A stretch of 64,000 nucleotides of DNA from Breznakibacter xylanolyticus. Its GTDB lineage: Bacteria > Bacteroidota > Bacteroidia > Bacteroidales > Marinilabiliaceae. Each line of letters starts with the position of its first letter. Position 1 is the first letter of the stretch. Made by a program: the position numbers and the translations under genes. This document shows, piece by piece, positions 36,380 through 45,926 of the stretch. Location of the stretch: assembly GCF_003254275.1 (NCBI RefSeq), contig NZ_QKZK01000001.1, positions 1-64,000 on the forward strand. The letters run 5' to 3'. A model generated the notes under the pieces. That model saw only the letters and a program-made list of their open reading frames with translations, was not told where the DNA came from and did not search any database.

Positions 36380-37603
36380 TTAAAAAGCAGCCATGAGCAG
36401 ACCGATGTCTTTGGAGGGGAGGTTGAATGCTTGTCCAATTTGGTTGTTGGTGAGGATGCCTTTGTAGATGTAAGTACCGTTGCTGATGCCGGGTTCCTGT
36501 TTGATGAGGTTGTTGATGCCGCCAGCGTCGGCCAGTCGGAGCAGCAACGGGGCAAAGATGTTGCTCAGGGCGATGGACGACGTTCGGGATACGCGCGAGG
36601 CGATGTTGGGCACGCAGTAATGAATGACGTTGTGTTTGGTGAAGATGGGGTTCTCCAGGTCTGTGCATCGGGATGTTTCAAAACAGCCGCCCTGTCCCAT
36701 GTTGAGGTCAATGAGGATGGCTCCGGGTTTCATCTCAGCCACCTGTTCTTCGGTCACCATGAACGATGTGGATGATTGGATGTCGCGCAGGTTGCCCAGT
36801 ACGGCATCAGCCGATTTGAGTGCTTTGGTGAGCACACGAGGGTGCAGAATGGATGTGAATACGCGTTGTCCGATGTGATGTTCGAGTTGTCGGAGGTTCT
36901 CGTACGAGTTGTCGAAGACCTTGACAGTGGCACCGAGCCCCAGGGCGGCACGAGCGGCAAATTCGCCCGCGGTCCCGGCACCCAGAATGACGAATTCGGT
37001 GGGCGTGATGCCGGTGATGCCTCCCAAAAGAACGCCTTTGCCGTTGTGTTGTTTGCTCATGTATTCGGCGGCGATCATCACCGAGGCGGTTCCTTCAATC
37101 TCACTCATGCTACGCACCACGGGTTGACAGTTGACTCCGTCGTTGATGTATTCAAACCCAATTGCCGAGATGCGTTTGTCGAGCAGCAATTGTATGTTGT
37201 CGCGAGTTTGCAGGTATGGGTAGAACTGCGAAAGGATCAGTTGGTCGGGTTTTAACAGGTCGATTTCATGAGGCGCGGGAGGGGCAATTTTCAGAATGAC
37301 ATCGCAGTCGAACACCTCACGAGCCGATGGGGCGATGGAGGCGCCCGCTTCGCTGAATGCATGGTCGGTGTAGGATGCTTTTTCGCCGGCCAAAGATTCA
37401 ATGACCACCTGGTGACCGTTGGCCGCGAGCAGTTCAACGCCTTGGGGCGACAGGGCAATTCGGTTCTCGTAGGGCGATGATTCGCGAGGGATGCCGATGA
37501 GCAGTTGCTTGCGAGAACGCTTGGTTTCGAGCATCTCTTCCTGAGGAAGTAAGCCGTGTTTGCTCAAAGGGTAGATGGATGGATGGTTGCCGCTGTTGGT
37601 CAT
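36380..37603 (-). CDS. ald: Alanine dehydrogenase
   Basis: The 407-residue protein has an N-terminal catalytic domain beginning LLIGIPRESSPYENRIALSPQGVELL, the usual start of alanine dehydrogenase/PntA proteins, with KIAPP containing a likely active-site Lys. A central Rossmann domain has VILGAGTAGEFAARAALGLGATVKVFD. The C-terminal part contains DLNMGQGGCFETS and HYCVPNIASRVSRTSS. It makes alanine from pyruvate and ammonia with NADH, or the reverse. I use ATG 37601-37603 because the promoter at 37709-37740 lies downstream of the more distal ATG. It converges with the LtaS-like gene. Confidence 0.9.
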   Translation of the reverse strand: MTNSGNHPSIYPLSKHGLLPQEEMLETKRSRKQLLIGIPRESSPYENRIALSPQGVELLAANGHQVVIESLAGEKASYTDHAFSEAGASIAPSAREVFDCDVILKIAPPAPHEIDLLKPDQLILSQFYPYLQTRDNIQLLLDKRISAIGFEYINDGVNCQPVVRSMSEIEGTASVMIAAEYMSKQHNGKGVLLGGITGITPTEFVILGAGTAGEFAARAALGLGATVKVFDNSYENLRQLEHHIGQRVFTSILHPRVLTKALKSADAVLGNLRDIQSSTSFMVTEEQVAEMKPGAILIDLNMGQGGCFETSRCTDLENPIFTKHNVIHYCVPNIASRVSRTSSIALSNIFAPLLLRLADAGGINNLIKQEPGISNGTYIYKGILTNNQIGQAFNLPSKDIGLLMAAF

Positions 37604-37708
37604 GTTGTCGAATATTTTTGGTGTCAACGCCGTATGTATAATCGTCACGCTTGGGGAAATACCTGAAGATGATAGGTCTGAGTCCACTCTGAAAAGTCCT
37701 TTATCCCC

Positions 37709-37740
37709 GAATTTAGCTACGCTGATTTTCAATTTACAAA
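37709..37740 (-). promoter_or_regulatory. Promoter of ald
   Basis: On the minus strand TTTG (37740-37737), 20 nt, then TAAATTCG (37716-37709). The spacing is ideal and one base deviates in the -7 box. The 5' leader would be about 100 nt. Confidence 0.6.
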
Positions 37741-37984
37741 TTCCACTATTTTATTAAGAGATGATAAACCGATATTACAATTTTAAAAAGGTTCGGAGTA
37801 GATTCTTTTTTTTGAAGAGTCAGATGTTGGATTTGGCAATGTCAATTGCTATGGTCGGGTTATCAGGTGAAATGATTCGATGGTTTTTCATCCAAAACGA
37901 TGATAGGTTCGACGACCTGTTGAAGGCGCAAAAGGCGTTGTTAATTTATAAAAAATATCACAATCATTGTTCTGATGCTCAAAA

Positions 37985-38419
37985 TTATTGGGCAGGCTGT
38001 CTGACGGTTATTTGACGCGAGTTGTCGGGCAACTCTTCAAAATAAAGGTCAAGACGCTGGTCGGGCAAGAGTGATTCAATTTTGTCGGGCCATTCCAAAA
38101 AGCAGTAGTTGCCCGAGTACAGGTAATCTTCGTAGCCCATGTCGTAAGCTTCATCCATGTTTTTGAGTCTGTAAAAATCGAAGTGATAGATGATGTTGTG
38201 ATGAGCTGTTTCGTACTCGTTGACGATGGCAAAACTGGGGCTGTTGACCACGTCCGTGACGCCGAGTTCGTGACAAAGGGCTTTGATGAAGGTGGTTTTA
38301 CCCACCCCCATGTCACCTCTGAAAGCCAGGATGCGATGTGTCGGATATTGAGCTAAAAAGTTGGCGGCCACCATGTTGATGTGGGCCACGTCGGGGATGA
38401 TAAACGATTCTTGTGCCAT
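37985..38419 (-). CDS. tsaE: TsaE, ATPase of tRNA t6A synthesis
   Basis: The 144-residue P-loop protein is needed with TsaB, TsaC/C2 and TsaD for N6-threonylcarbamoyladenosine at position 37 of ANN-decoding tRNAs. Walker A is FRGDMGVGKTTFIKAL. NSPSFAIVNEY (switch region) and HFDFYRLKN follow in the usual order, with FLEWPDKI near the end. I start at ATG 38417-38419 (MAQESFIIPD); the upstream ATG would add 20 hydrophobic residues not expected in this family. None of the other tsa genes is in the window. Confidence 0.93.
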   Translation of the reverse strand: MAQESFIIPDVAHINMVAANFLAQYPTHRILAFRGDMGVGKTTFIKALCHELGVTDVVNSPSFAIVNEYETAHHNIIYHFDFYRLKNMDEAYDMGYEDYLYSGNYCFLEWPDKIESLLPDQRLDLYFEELPDNSRQITVRQPAQ

Positions 38420-38567
38420 TGCCAAAAGGGTAAACTGAATGAGCAAATGTAGCAATCTTTTGCAAGCAATGGATGTCACAAAGGGCAGCGTTTAAGCACC
38501 TTTGCAGGTTAAGGGCGGTTGTTTGAGTGATAAAAAAAAGGTTTTATTGCATTCAACGGGTTAAAAG

Positions 38568-38599
38568 TTTGGAATTTAACAGGTACATGATTACCTTTG
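38568..38599 (+). promoter_or_regulatory. Promoter of the rimP-nusA-infB operon
   Basis: TTTG (38568-38571), 20 nt, then TACCTTTG (38592-38599): an exact Bacteroidetes consensus promoter. Transcription would start near 38605, about 20 nt before the leader hairpin. Confidence 0.85.
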
Positions 38600-38624
38600 T
38601 AGCGGTTTTAATTCCGGGAGAAGG

Positions 38625-38647
38625 ATAGGGGACACAGAGTCCCCTAT
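38625..38647 (+). promoter_or_regulatory. Leader hairpin of rimP-nusA-infB
   Basis: A perfect 9-bp stem (ataggggac / gtcccctat) with loop acaga is followed by TTTTGTT. It sits in the transcribed leader about 20 nt after the expected start site and 45-80 nt before rimP. It has the form of an early intrinsic terminator, so it may be an attenuator of an operon that encodes the elongation factor NusA. This role is an inference. Confidence 0.55.
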
Positions 38648-38692
38648 TTTGTTGGATATAACTGTTCCCGCGTCTCATAGGGGGGCGATTGA

Positions 38693-39193
38693 ATGAACCG
38701 TTCAACATCAGAAAAAGTATTTCATCAGATGATCACCGCACCACAAATACTGGAAATTATAAAGGAACAACTGGCCGCCGACGAGGTTTACGTGGTTGAT
38801 TTGATTGTTCATCCCGGCAATCGCATTGAGTTGTGTCTGGATAAAAAGACGGGCGTTTCCATTGATTATTGTGTAAAAATCAGCCGGATGATCGACAGTC
38901 AGTTCGATCGTGAGGTGGAAGATTTTGAGATGGAAGTATCTTCGGCCGGCATCGGGCAGCCTTTTAAAGTGCTTCAGCAGTACGAGAAAAACCTTAATAA
39001 TGAGGTAGAGCTGTTGACCAATGACGGGAAAAAGATGAAAGGTCAACTGATTGAAGTGGCTGCAGATTCGTTCACCGTAAAGGTAGAATCGTTGGTGAAG
39101 GTTGAAGGTAAGAAACGTAAAGAATTACAAATCAGTGAGCATCGTTTTGCATACGATGCCGTTAAATACGTGAAAGATATTGTTGTGTTTTAA
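38693..39193 (+). CDS. rimP: Ribosome maturation factor RimP
   Basis: The 166-residue protein assists assembly of the 30S subunit. VVDLIVHPGNRIELCLDKKTGVSIDYCVKISRMI and EDFEMEVSSAGIGQPFKVLQQY are the typical Bacteroidetes RimP core (N-terminal alpha/beta domain). KMKGQLIEVAADSFTVKVE belongs to the C-terminal Sm-like barrel. The first gene of the operon, 26 bp before nusA. The start may be ATG 38729 (MITAPQILEII), which aligns better with family members; the 12 extra residues of the longer form look non-conserved. Confidence 0.93.
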   Translation: MNRSTSEKVFHQMITAPQILEIIKEQLAADEVYVVDLIVHPGNRIELCLDKKTGVSIDYCVKISRMIDSQFDREVEDFEMEVSSAGIGQPFKVLQQYEKNLNNEVELLTNDGKKMKGQLIEVAADSFTVKVESLVKVEGKKRKELQISEHRFAYDAVKYVKDIVVF

Positions 39194-39219
39194 TTATATC
39201 TATAGACAAAGTCATACAC

Positions 39220-40455
39220 ATGGAGAATATAAATTTAATTGACACGTTTTCAGAGTTTAAAGATTTGAAGAGCATTGACCGTCCCACCATGGTTCGGGTG
39301 CTTGAAGAGTCGTTTCGCAGCGTGTTGGCTAAGCGTTTTGGGACGGACGAAAATTTTGATGTGATTATCAACATCGAAAAGGGGGACTTTGAAATCTGGC
39401 GTAACCGCGAGGTGGTAGAAGACGAAAACCTGACCGACCCCAATTTGCAAATCTCTATTTCGGATGCCAAGCGCATCGACCCCGATTTTGAAGTGGGAGA
39501 AGAGGTGACCGATGAGGTGAAATTCCTTGACTTTGGACGACGTGCCATTTTGAGTCTTCGCCAGAATCTTGCTGCGCGCATTTTGGAGTTGGAGAAGGAT
39601 AACATTTACAATAAGTATAAAGAGAAAATCGGTCAGGTTGTGACCGGCGAAGTCTATCAGGTTTGGAAGCGTGAGATTCTTATTCTTGATGATGAAGGTA
39701 ACGAACTGATTTTGCCCAAGAACGAACAGATTCCCTCGGACTTTTTCCGCAAAGGCGATAACGTTCGGGCGGTGGTGATTCGGGTCGAGATTCGCAACAA
39801 TAATCCCCTGATTATTCTCTCGCGCACGTCACCCGTGTTCCTTGAGCGTCTGTTTGAGCTGGAGGTTCCCGAGATTTTCGATGGTTTAATTACCATCAAG
39901 AAAATTGTGCGAGTTCCCGGCGAGCGCGCCAAAGTGGCCGTGGAATCGTACGACGACCGTATCGATCCGGTTGGTGCCTGTGTGGGCATGAAAGGGTCGC
40001 GCATTCATGGCATCGTTCGCGAGTTGCGTAACGAAAACATTGATGTGATTAACTATACCACCAATACACAGTTGTTTATACAGCGGGCGCTCAACCCGGC
40101 AAAAATCACAACAATCAAGCTCTACGATAACGAGAAGCGCGCCAATGTGTACATGCGTCCCGAGGAGGTATCGCTGGCCATTGGTAAGGGCGGGCTCAAC
40201 ATCCGATTGGCGAGCCAGCTCACCGGCTACGAAATCGATGTGTACCGCGAGATGGTGGAAGATGACGAAGATGTCAGCCTCGATGAGTTTACCGACGAAA
40301 TCGAAAGCTGGATCCTCGATGAACTTAAAGCCATTGGCTGTGATACGGCCAAGTCAGTGCTCGACTTATCGGTAGAAGATTTGGTGAAGCGTACCGATTT
40401 AGAGGAAGAAACCATTCGGGAGGTCCTGAGCGTCCTTCGGAGTGAATTTGATTAA
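39220..40455 (+). CDS. nusA: Transcription termination/antitermination factor NusA
   Basis: The 411-residue protein has the expected domain order: N-terminal RNA-polymerase-binding domain (about 1-130, with FGRRAILSLRQNLAARI at its end), S1 domain (about 135-205), KH1 (PLIILSRTSPVFLERLF to VGACVGMKGSRIHGIVREL) and KH2 (VYMRPEEVSLAIGKGGLNIRLASQLTG). The last 60 residues are acidic and helical (SLDEFTDEIESWILDELKAIG) and include one helix-hairpin-helix repeat. It binds RNA polymerase and nascent RNA at pauses and terminators. It is between rimP and infB, as in most bacteria. Confidence 0.97.
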   Translation: MENINLIDTFSEFKDLKSIDRPTMVRVLEESFRSVLAKRFGTDENFDVIINIEKGDFEIWRNREVVEDENLTDPNLQISISDAKRIDPDFEVGEEVTDEVKFLDFGRRAILSLRQNLAARILELEKDNIYNKYKEKIGQVVTGEVYQVWKREILILDDEGNELILPKNEQIPSDFFRKGDNVRAVVIRVEIRNNNPLIILSRTSPVFLERLFELEVPEIFDGLITIKKIVRVPGERAKVAVESYDDRIDPVGACVGMKGSRIHGIVRELRNENIDVINYTTNTQLFIQRALNPAKITTIKLYDNEKRANVYMRPEEVSLAIGKGGLNIRLASQLTGYEIDVYREMVEDDEDVSLDEFTDEIESWILDELKAIGCDTAKSVLDLSVEDLVKRTDLEEETIREVLSVLRSEFD

Positions 40456-40521
40456 TTCCTTTATATTTGTGACTGAATTTTAATTTGTTCAACCTTTTAC
40501 AAAATACGTTAGGGTCCATAT

Positions 40522-43491
40522 ATGGCAGTTGGTAAAAGATTAAGTGCAGTAGCACGTGAATTTAACGTGGGGATTGGAACCATTGTTGAGTTCCTGCATA
40601 AAAAAGGTTTTCAGGTCGATAGCAATCCCAATACCAAGGTGGAAGAGGATTGGTACAGTTTGTTGGAAAAGGAGTACCGTTCGGATCTGAAAGCAAAAAT
40701 TGAAATGGAGAAAAGTGGCGCCATCAAAGCCAAAGTGAAAAAGGAATCCATTTCGATTGAGGATGTTCATACCGAAAAACATGACGAAGAGGATGAAGAT
40801 CCTTTGCCCGGCCGTCAGTTGGATGTGGACCTGAAAGTGGTTGGCAAAATTGATCTCAATTCATTGCACAAGAAGAAGGAGCCCGAAGTTGAGAAGAAGA
40901 GCGAGCCGGCTCCTGTTGTGAAGGAGGAAGTGCCGGTAGCCCCGAAAGTAGAAGCCCCAAAAGTAGAATCTCCCAAGGTTGAGGTTCCAACGGTTGAAAC
41001 GCCTAAGGCTGAAGTTCCGGTTGAAGCACCCAAGGCCGAGAAGAAGGAGGCCCAGGTGGAGCATATTGAAACCAAGGTCGATAAAATCGGCCAAGAGATA
41101 AAAGTTTTGGGAAAAATAGATTTGGATCGCAAAAAGCCATCCGCACCGGTTGCTGAAGCCAAGAAAGCACCTGTCGCCGAGCAGGCTAAAGCCGTTGAAC
41201 CGGTTGTCGAAAAGGTTCAGCCGCGTGTTGAACCTGCTGCCGAACCGGTGGCTGAGAAAGAAGATGACAACTTTAAGCCCACGGTCTTCCAGAAATTGTC
41301 GGGCCCCACAGTGGTTGGAAAAATTGAGTTGCCGGTTGATAATCGCGGCACCTCGGCCGAGGACAAGAAGAATGCCAAGAAGAAGAAACGCAAGCGCATT
41401 CGCAAGGAGAAAGAGCGTGTGGATATTACCACGCCAGCTGCTCCCGGTGCAACTCCTGCCACCGGAACGCCCACCGTGGTGAAAAAGGCATTTACGCTTG
41501 AGACGCGTAAAGACAAGGCAGCCAAGGCAGGCACAACTGCCGGTAAAGAATCGCCAAAATTGAAAAAACGTCCCGTTCGCACCGAAGTGAACGAAGAGGA
41601 TGTTCAAAAACAAATCAAAGATACGTTGGCTCGTCTGACTGCCGGTAAAGGAAAGTCAAAGGGTGCCAAGCACCGTCGCGATAAGCGCGATGCCTTTAGC
41701 CAGCGGATGCAGGCCGACATGGAGCAGCAAATTCTCGAGCAACAGACCATTCAGGTTACCGAATTTGTGACGGCTAACGAATTGGCCAGCATGATGGACA
41801 TTCAGGTGAACCAAATCATTGCCACCTGTATGTCGTTGGGTCTGTTTGTGTCGATCAACCAACGTTTGGATGCCGAAACCATCAGCCTGTTGGCCGAGGA
41901 GTTTGGATTTAAAGTTGAATTCATCAGTGCTGAAGTGGCTGCTGCCATTGAGGAGGAAGAAGATGACGAGGCTGACTTGAGCATGCGTCCGCCCATTGTG
42001 ACTGTGATGGGGCACGTTGACCACGGTAAGACATCGTTGCTCGACTATATCCGTAAAACCAATGTCCTTTCAGGCGAAGCGGGGGGGATTACCCAGCACA
42101 TTGGAGCTTATAGCGTGAAGCTGGAGAGCGGGCGTCAAATTACCTTCCTCGATACCCCGGGTCACGAAGCCTTTACGGCCATGCGTGCCCGTGGTGCACA
42201 GGTGACCGACATTGCCATTATTATTGTGGCTGCTGATGATAACGTGATGCCTCAAACGGTTGAAGCCATCAACCACGCAGCGGCAGCGGGTGTGCCCATT
42301 GTGTTTGCCATCAACAAAATTGATAAGCCTAACGCCAATCCCGATAAGGTGAAGGAAGCGCTGGCCAATATGAATTACCTGGTTGAAGACTGGGGTGGTA
42401 AATATCAGTGTCAGGAAATTTCGGCCAAGGCCGGTTTAAATATCAACTTGTTGCTCGAGAAAGTGTTGCTCGAGGCCGATATATTAGAGTTGAAAGCCAA
42501 TGCCGACCGTCGTGCCAGTGGAACGGTGGTTGAATCGTCGCTCGACAAAGGGCGTGGTTATGTAGCCACCATGATTGTTCAGAACGGAACATTGAAAGTT
42601 GGCGACATGATTTTGGCCGGTTTGTATTACGGACACGTGAAAGCGATGTTCAACGAGCGGAATCAAAAAGTAAATTCGGTAGGCCCATCGGAACCCGCAT
42701 TGATTTTAGGTTTGAATGGCGCCCCCACTGCGGGTGAAAAGTTCAATGCATTGGAATCGGAGCGCGAGGCCAAAGAAATTGCCACCAAGCGCGAGCAATT
42801 GCAGCGCGAGCAAGGCATGCGTACCAAGAAACACATTACACTTGATGAAATTGGTCGTCGTATTGCCATTGGAAACTTCCAGGAGTTGAACGTGATTGTG
42901 AAGGGTGACGTGGATGGTTCTATCGAAGCGTTGTCGGATTCATTGATTAAGTTGTCGACCGCGGAAATTCAGGTGAACGTGATTCACAAAGCGGTGGGTC
43001 AAATTTCCGAGTCGGACATTATGCTTGCGGCGGCATCCAATGCCATCGTCATTGGGTTCCAGGTGCGTCCGTCGATGGCGGCACGTCGTTTGGCCGAGAA
43101 AGAAGAGATCGACATTCGTCTCTACTCCATCATCTATGCAGCCATCGAAGAGCTCAAGGATGCCATGGAAGGGATGTTGTCGCCCGAAATCAAGGAGACC
43201 ATCACTGCAACCATCGAAGTGCGCGAGGTGTTCAAGATCACCAAAGTGGGTACCATTGCCGGCTGTATGGTGAAAGAGGGCAAGGTGAAACGCAACAACA
43301 AGGTTCGTTTGATTCGCGACGGTATTGTGGTGTTTACCGGCGAGCTCGATTCGCTCAAGCGTTTCAAAGATGATGTGAAAGAGGTCGCGACCGGTTACGA
43401 GTGTGGTTTGAATTTGAAGAACTACAACGACGTGAAAGAGGGCGACATTATTGAAGCTTACGAAGAAACCGAAGTGTCGCGTAAACTGTGA
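40522..43491 (+). CDS. infB: Translation initiation factor IF-2
   Basis: The 989-residue GTPase brings initiator tRNA to the 30S subunit. The N-terminus ([25 protein letters not shown]) is the IF2 N domain. It is followed by a long low-complexity linker rich in Lys, Glu, Pro, Ala and Val (about 90-370), including repeats such as [15 protein letters not shown]. The G domain starts near residue 490: G1 [10 protein letters not shown]3 DTPGHEAF, G4 NKID. Domains II-IV are complete, ending [16 protein letters not shown]. It is the last gene of the operon, followed by a terminator. Confidence 0.98.
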   Translation: MAVGKRLSAVAREFNVGIGTIVEFLHKKGFQVDSNPNTKVEEDWYSLLEKEYRSDLKAKIEMEKSGAIKAKVKKESISIEDVHTEKHDEEDEDPLPGRQLDVDLKVVGKIDLNSLHKKKEPEVEKKSEPAPVVKEEVPVAPKVEAPKVESPKVEVPTVETPKAEVPVEAPKAEKKEAQVEHIETKVDKIGQEIKVLGKIDLDRKKPSAPVAEAKKAPVAEQAKAVEPVVEKVQPRVEPAAEPVAEKEDDNFKPTVFQKLSGPTVVGKIELPVDNRGTSAEDKKNAKKKKRKRIRKEKERVDITTPAAPGATPATGTPTVVKKAFTLETRKDKAAKAGTTAGKESPKLKKRPVRTEVNEEDVQKQIKDTLARLTAGKGKSKGAKHRRDKRDAFSQRMQADMEQQILEQQTIQVTEFVTANELASMMDIQVNQIIATCMSLGLFVSINQRLDAETISLLAEEFGFKVEFISAEVAAAIEEEEDDEADLSMRPPIVTVMGHVDHGKTSLLDYIRKTNVLSGEAGGITQHIGAYSVKLESGRQITFLDTPGHEAFTAMRARGAQVTDIAIIIVAADDNVMPQTVEAINHAAAAGVPIVFAINKIDKPNANPDKVKEALANMNYLVEDWGGKYQCQEISAKAGLNINLLLEKVLLEADILELKANADRRASGTVVESSLDKGRGYVATMIVQNGTLKVGDMILAGLYYGHVKAMFNERNQKVNSVGPSEPALILGLNGAPTAGEKFNALESEREAKEIATKREQLQREQGMRTKKHITLDEIGRRIAIGNFQELNVIVKGDVDGSIEALSDSLIKLSTAEIQVNVIHKAVGQISESDIMLAAASNAIVIGFQVRPSMAARRLAEKEEIDIRLYSIIYAAIEELKDAMEGMLSPEIKETITATIEVREVFKITKVGTIAGCMVKEGKVKRNNKVRLIRDGIVVFTGELDSLKRFKDDVKEVATGYECGLNLKNYNDVKEGDIIEAYEETEVSRKL

Positions 43492-43517
43492 TATCTGAGG
43501 GATTCCCTATAACAAAT

Positions 43518-43551
43518 AAAGCCTGTCCGGATTTTTCGGGCAGGCTTTTTT
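43518..43551 (+). terminator. Terminator of rimP-nusA-infB
   Basis: The stem aagcctgtcc / gggcaggctt (one G-U pair) is followed by a T run, about 30 bp after the infB stop codon. Confidence 0.9.
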
Positions 43552-43702
43552 GATGGGGTTAAATGACGTGAATTATTTTGTGTGAATATCCGTAAAATAG
43601 CTATTCTGTTCTGTGAGTCTTATTCATAGTCTGTGAAACAATAGATTACTCAGAGGGCTGCAGAGATGACACCGAGATTCACAGGGTTTTAGAATCTCTT
43701 TT

Positions 43703-43867
43703 CAATGTCGTTAAGTTAAGAGAAGAAGACGTAAGACCATGAGATAGATGATGAGATTAAGAAAGATAATTAGATCTGTCTTCTTCATCTTCACAGTCTA
43801 ATCTATCTGTCTGCGGTCTAAAATTCTTCTTGTCTTTTATTCGATTGTCACTCACTAAACGACATTG
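43703..43867 (-). mobile_element. MITE-like element, copy B (165 bp)
   Basis: This element is inverted relative to copy A and has exactly the same length and nearly the same sequence. It begins CAATGTCGTTAAGTTA and ends in the inverted form of CAATGTCGTTTAGTGA. The flanks are the perfect 10-bp direct repeat aatctctttt at 43693-43702 and 43868-43877, different from the repeat around copy A. Two independent insertion events with target duplication explain this best. Confidence 0.9.
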
Positions 43868-43916
43868 AATCTCTTTTGATGATTAACCACAAACAGGGGG
43901 TTACTCGGATATTCAA

Positions 43917-44366
43917 TTATTTTTTCTCCAGATGCAGTAAAATGCGGTTTCGGTCGTTGGCGTTGAGCGCCGACAGGCCGATGAAGGGATAACGGGCTTC
44001 GTTTTTGTTGGTTTTTTGATACAAAACCAGTCCTTTGCCAATTCCGCAACATCCTTTTTTAATTTTCATGCGGGTGATTTGCGACGGGGTCACTTTTATC
44101 ATTCTGAATTTGCGCCCGTAAGGGAAGCTGTTGTAAAACTTGATTTCGATGTTTTGGTTGTTGAATTCGGCACGGATGTAATGAAATCCGCCAAAGCGGT
44201 AAACGAGGATGGCAATGACCACCAGAGCGGCCGCCGGGATTTGCAGCCACCACACTTGTGCTTTTTCGATAAGGATGGAGGCCAGAAAGGTGATGGTGAA
44301 AAAGGTGATGATTAATGAGAACCAAAGACCTGTTTCGCGTGTTTTTTGTTCGTTGCTGATGACCAT
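43917..44366 (-). CDS. Small membrane protein with PH-like C-terminal domain
   Basis: I do not recognise a named gene. The 149-residue protein has two adjacent membrane helices (GLWFSLIITFFTITFLASIL and WLQIPAAALVVIAILVY), followed by a cytosolic beta-rich domain (ENQNIEIKFYNSF-type strands, RMIKVTPSQITRMKIKKGCCGIGKGLVLYQKTNKN) with a final helix. The order matches bacterial PH-domain (YcxB/YdbT-like) membrane proteins. It stands alone, between the MITE copy B and a repeat region. The role is unknown. Confidence 0.75.
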   Translation of the reverse strand: MVISNEQKTRETGLWFSLIITFFTITFLASILIEKAQVWWLQIPAAALVVIAILVYRFGGFHYIRAEFNNQNIEIKFYNSFPYGRKFRMIKVTPSQITRMKIKKGCCGIGKGLVLYQKTNKNEARYPFIGLSALNANDRNRILLHLEKK

Positions 44367-44492
44367 GGTGAAGGGTTTTGTAAAAAGGTGAATGATGCGT
44401 CGTGATGACGATGGTGCAAGATAAGTAATTTGGCTCTATTCTGTTTTGTGTGGGTAATCAGAAGTCTTAATTTGCACAAACCAATATTTCGT

Positions 44493-44747
44493 GCCCTCGA
44501 GCCGGGCGGGCTCTTACTTTTTGGCTACAGCCCCAAAAAGTAAGCAAAAAAGGCCGCCGCTGACGTAAAATGGCTAAAAATCATAGGCCTTCGCTAAAAT
44601 CTGCGAACTCGCAAGCTCAAACAGCGCATATTTTTTAACGCTCAGGCCTATGATTTTTTTAACGCCATTTTCCGAAGGCGGCTTAGTTACCTTGTGTTGA
44701 TTTCGTGCTTTCATGTTTTATGTACCCACATGATTCGACATAGAACC
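44493..44747. repeat. Dispersed long-palindrome repeat, copy 2
   Basis: Three hairpins follow each other: gagccgggcgggctc near 44499-44513, cttactttttgg / ccaaaaagtaag near 44512-44544, and the 105-bp imperfect palindrome 44567-44671 with arms aaaatggc / gccatttt. The part 44546-44747 matches the start of the window (1-126 plus 215-290) except for the 88-bp interruption there. The aroB promoter lies directly after it. The remainder of 44367-44492 shows nothing. Confidence 0.85.
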
Positions 44748-44788
44748 AGTAATTTTCACGCTCAGGGTTGCGGTGGCGAATATGCTTT

Positions 44789-44817
44789 TTTGTTACGGGA
44801 ATCAATCCTTATATTTG
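44789..44817 (+). promoter_or_regulatory. Promoter of aroB-aroA
   Basis: TTTG (44789-44792), 17 nt, then TATATTTG (44810-44817). The -7 box is perfect; the spacing is short by two or three bases. It lies upstream of the chosen aroB ATG and inside the longer alternative frame, which supports the shorter start. Confidence 0.65.
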
Positions 44818-44840
44818 CGCACCAAATAAAAAGCAAGCCG

Positions 44841-45914
44841 ATGGTACGATTAAATTTCAAGGTTTCGAACGTTTACATGGCCGAGAACCTGGCCGATGAT
44901 TTGGATCAGCTTCTCAATGCGTATAACCGCGATAAAGTGTTTGTGTTGACCGACGATAATTCGTTTCGATATTGTTATCCGCGCATTGCCGGCGTGAAGG
45001 GCATCGATGCCGCTCGTACCATTGTGATTGAGAGTGGCGACGACCATAAGCACATTGAGGCCGTGGCCAAGGTTTGGAAAGCCCTGAGTAATGGGGGAGC
45101 CGATCGCAAGTCGGTGCTCATCAATCTGGGGGGGGGGATGCCCACCGATTTGGGCGGATTTGCCGCGGCCACGTTTAAACGCGGCATCCGGTTTATCAAC
45201 ATCCCCACCACGTTGCTCTCGCAGGTGGATGCATCGGTGGGGGGCAAAACGGGTATCAATTTCGAGGGGTTTAAAAACGAAATCGGGGTGTTTCAGCAGG
45301 CCGATGCGGTCCTGGTGGACACTCAGTTTTTTGAGACGCTCGATTCCGACAATCTGGTGTCGGGCTTTGCCGAGATGATTAAGCACACGCTCATTTACAC
45401 CTCGCAGGGGTGGAACGATTTGAAGTCGTTCGACATCTTAAACCCCGATTTTGTGCGTCTCAAGCAGTTGGTGGCCGAGTCGATTTCGATTAAAGATTTT
45501 TTCGTGGAGGCCGATCCTCGCGAGCAGGGCATTCGCAAAGCGTTGAATTTTGGTCACACGTTGGGGCATGCCATCGAGAGTTTTGCCCTTAAGGCCGGGT
45601 CACCCATGTTGCATGGTCACGCGGTGGCTTACGGGATGATTGGCGAGTTGTACCTTTCAGTCACCAAACTGGGTTTACCTCGTGCCGAGGCCGATGCCAT
45701 CAGCGCCGAAATTACGCGGGTGTACGGTCATTTCCCCGTGCTTGCCGAGCACAACGACGTTATTTTTGAGTGGACCCGTCACGATAAAAAGAACGAAGAC
45801 GACCGCATCAACTTTTCGTTGCTCAAGGCCATTGGACAAGTTGAAGTGAACGTGAATTGTTCCAAGGCCGACATTCTGGACGCCATGGATTACTACCGAT
45901 CGTTTAATAAGTAA
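44841..45914 (+). CDS. aroB: 3-dehydroquinate synthase
   Basis: This 357-residue enzyme of the shikimate pathway converts DAHP to 3-dehydroquinate using NAD and Zn. Motifs are INLGGGMPTDLGGFAAATFKRGI (nucleotide binding), IPTTLLSQVDASVGGKTGINF, GFAEMIKHTLI (Glu metal ligand), RKALNFGHTLGHAIE and HGHAVAYGM (His ligands). An upstream ATG at 44694 would add 49 residues from the repeat and promoter and is rejected. aroA follows 12 bp downstream, so the two form a shikimate operon. Confidence 0.96.
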   Translation: MVRLNFKVSNVYMAENLADDLDQLLNAYNRDKVFVLTDDNSFRYCYPRIAGVKGIDAARTIVIESGDDHKHIEAVAKVWKALSNGGADRKSVLINLGGGMPTDLGGFAAATFKRGIRFINIPTTLLSQVDASVGGKTGINFEGFKNEIGVFQQADAVLVDTQFFETLDSDNLVSGFAEMIKHTLIYTSQGWNDLKSFDILNPDFVRLKQLVAESISIKDFFVEADPREQGIRKALNFGHTLGHAIESFALKAGSPMLHGHAVAYGMIGELYLSVTKLGLPRAEADAISAEITRVYGHFPVLAEHNDVIFEWTRHDKKNEDDRINFSLLKAIGQVEVNVNCSKADILDAMDYYRSFNK

Positions 45915-45926
45915 ATATCACTATTC

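Noticed and set aside
37761-38015. Plus-strand frame of 84 codons between ald and tsaE
   Set aside because: It overlaps the end of tsaE, has no recognisable domain or ribosome-binding site, and its composition is that of the AT-rich intergenic stretch. A real small gene cannot be fully excluded.
44694-44840. N-terminal extension of AroB
   Set aside because: The 49 extra codons lie within the dispersed repeat and across a TATATTTG promoter box.
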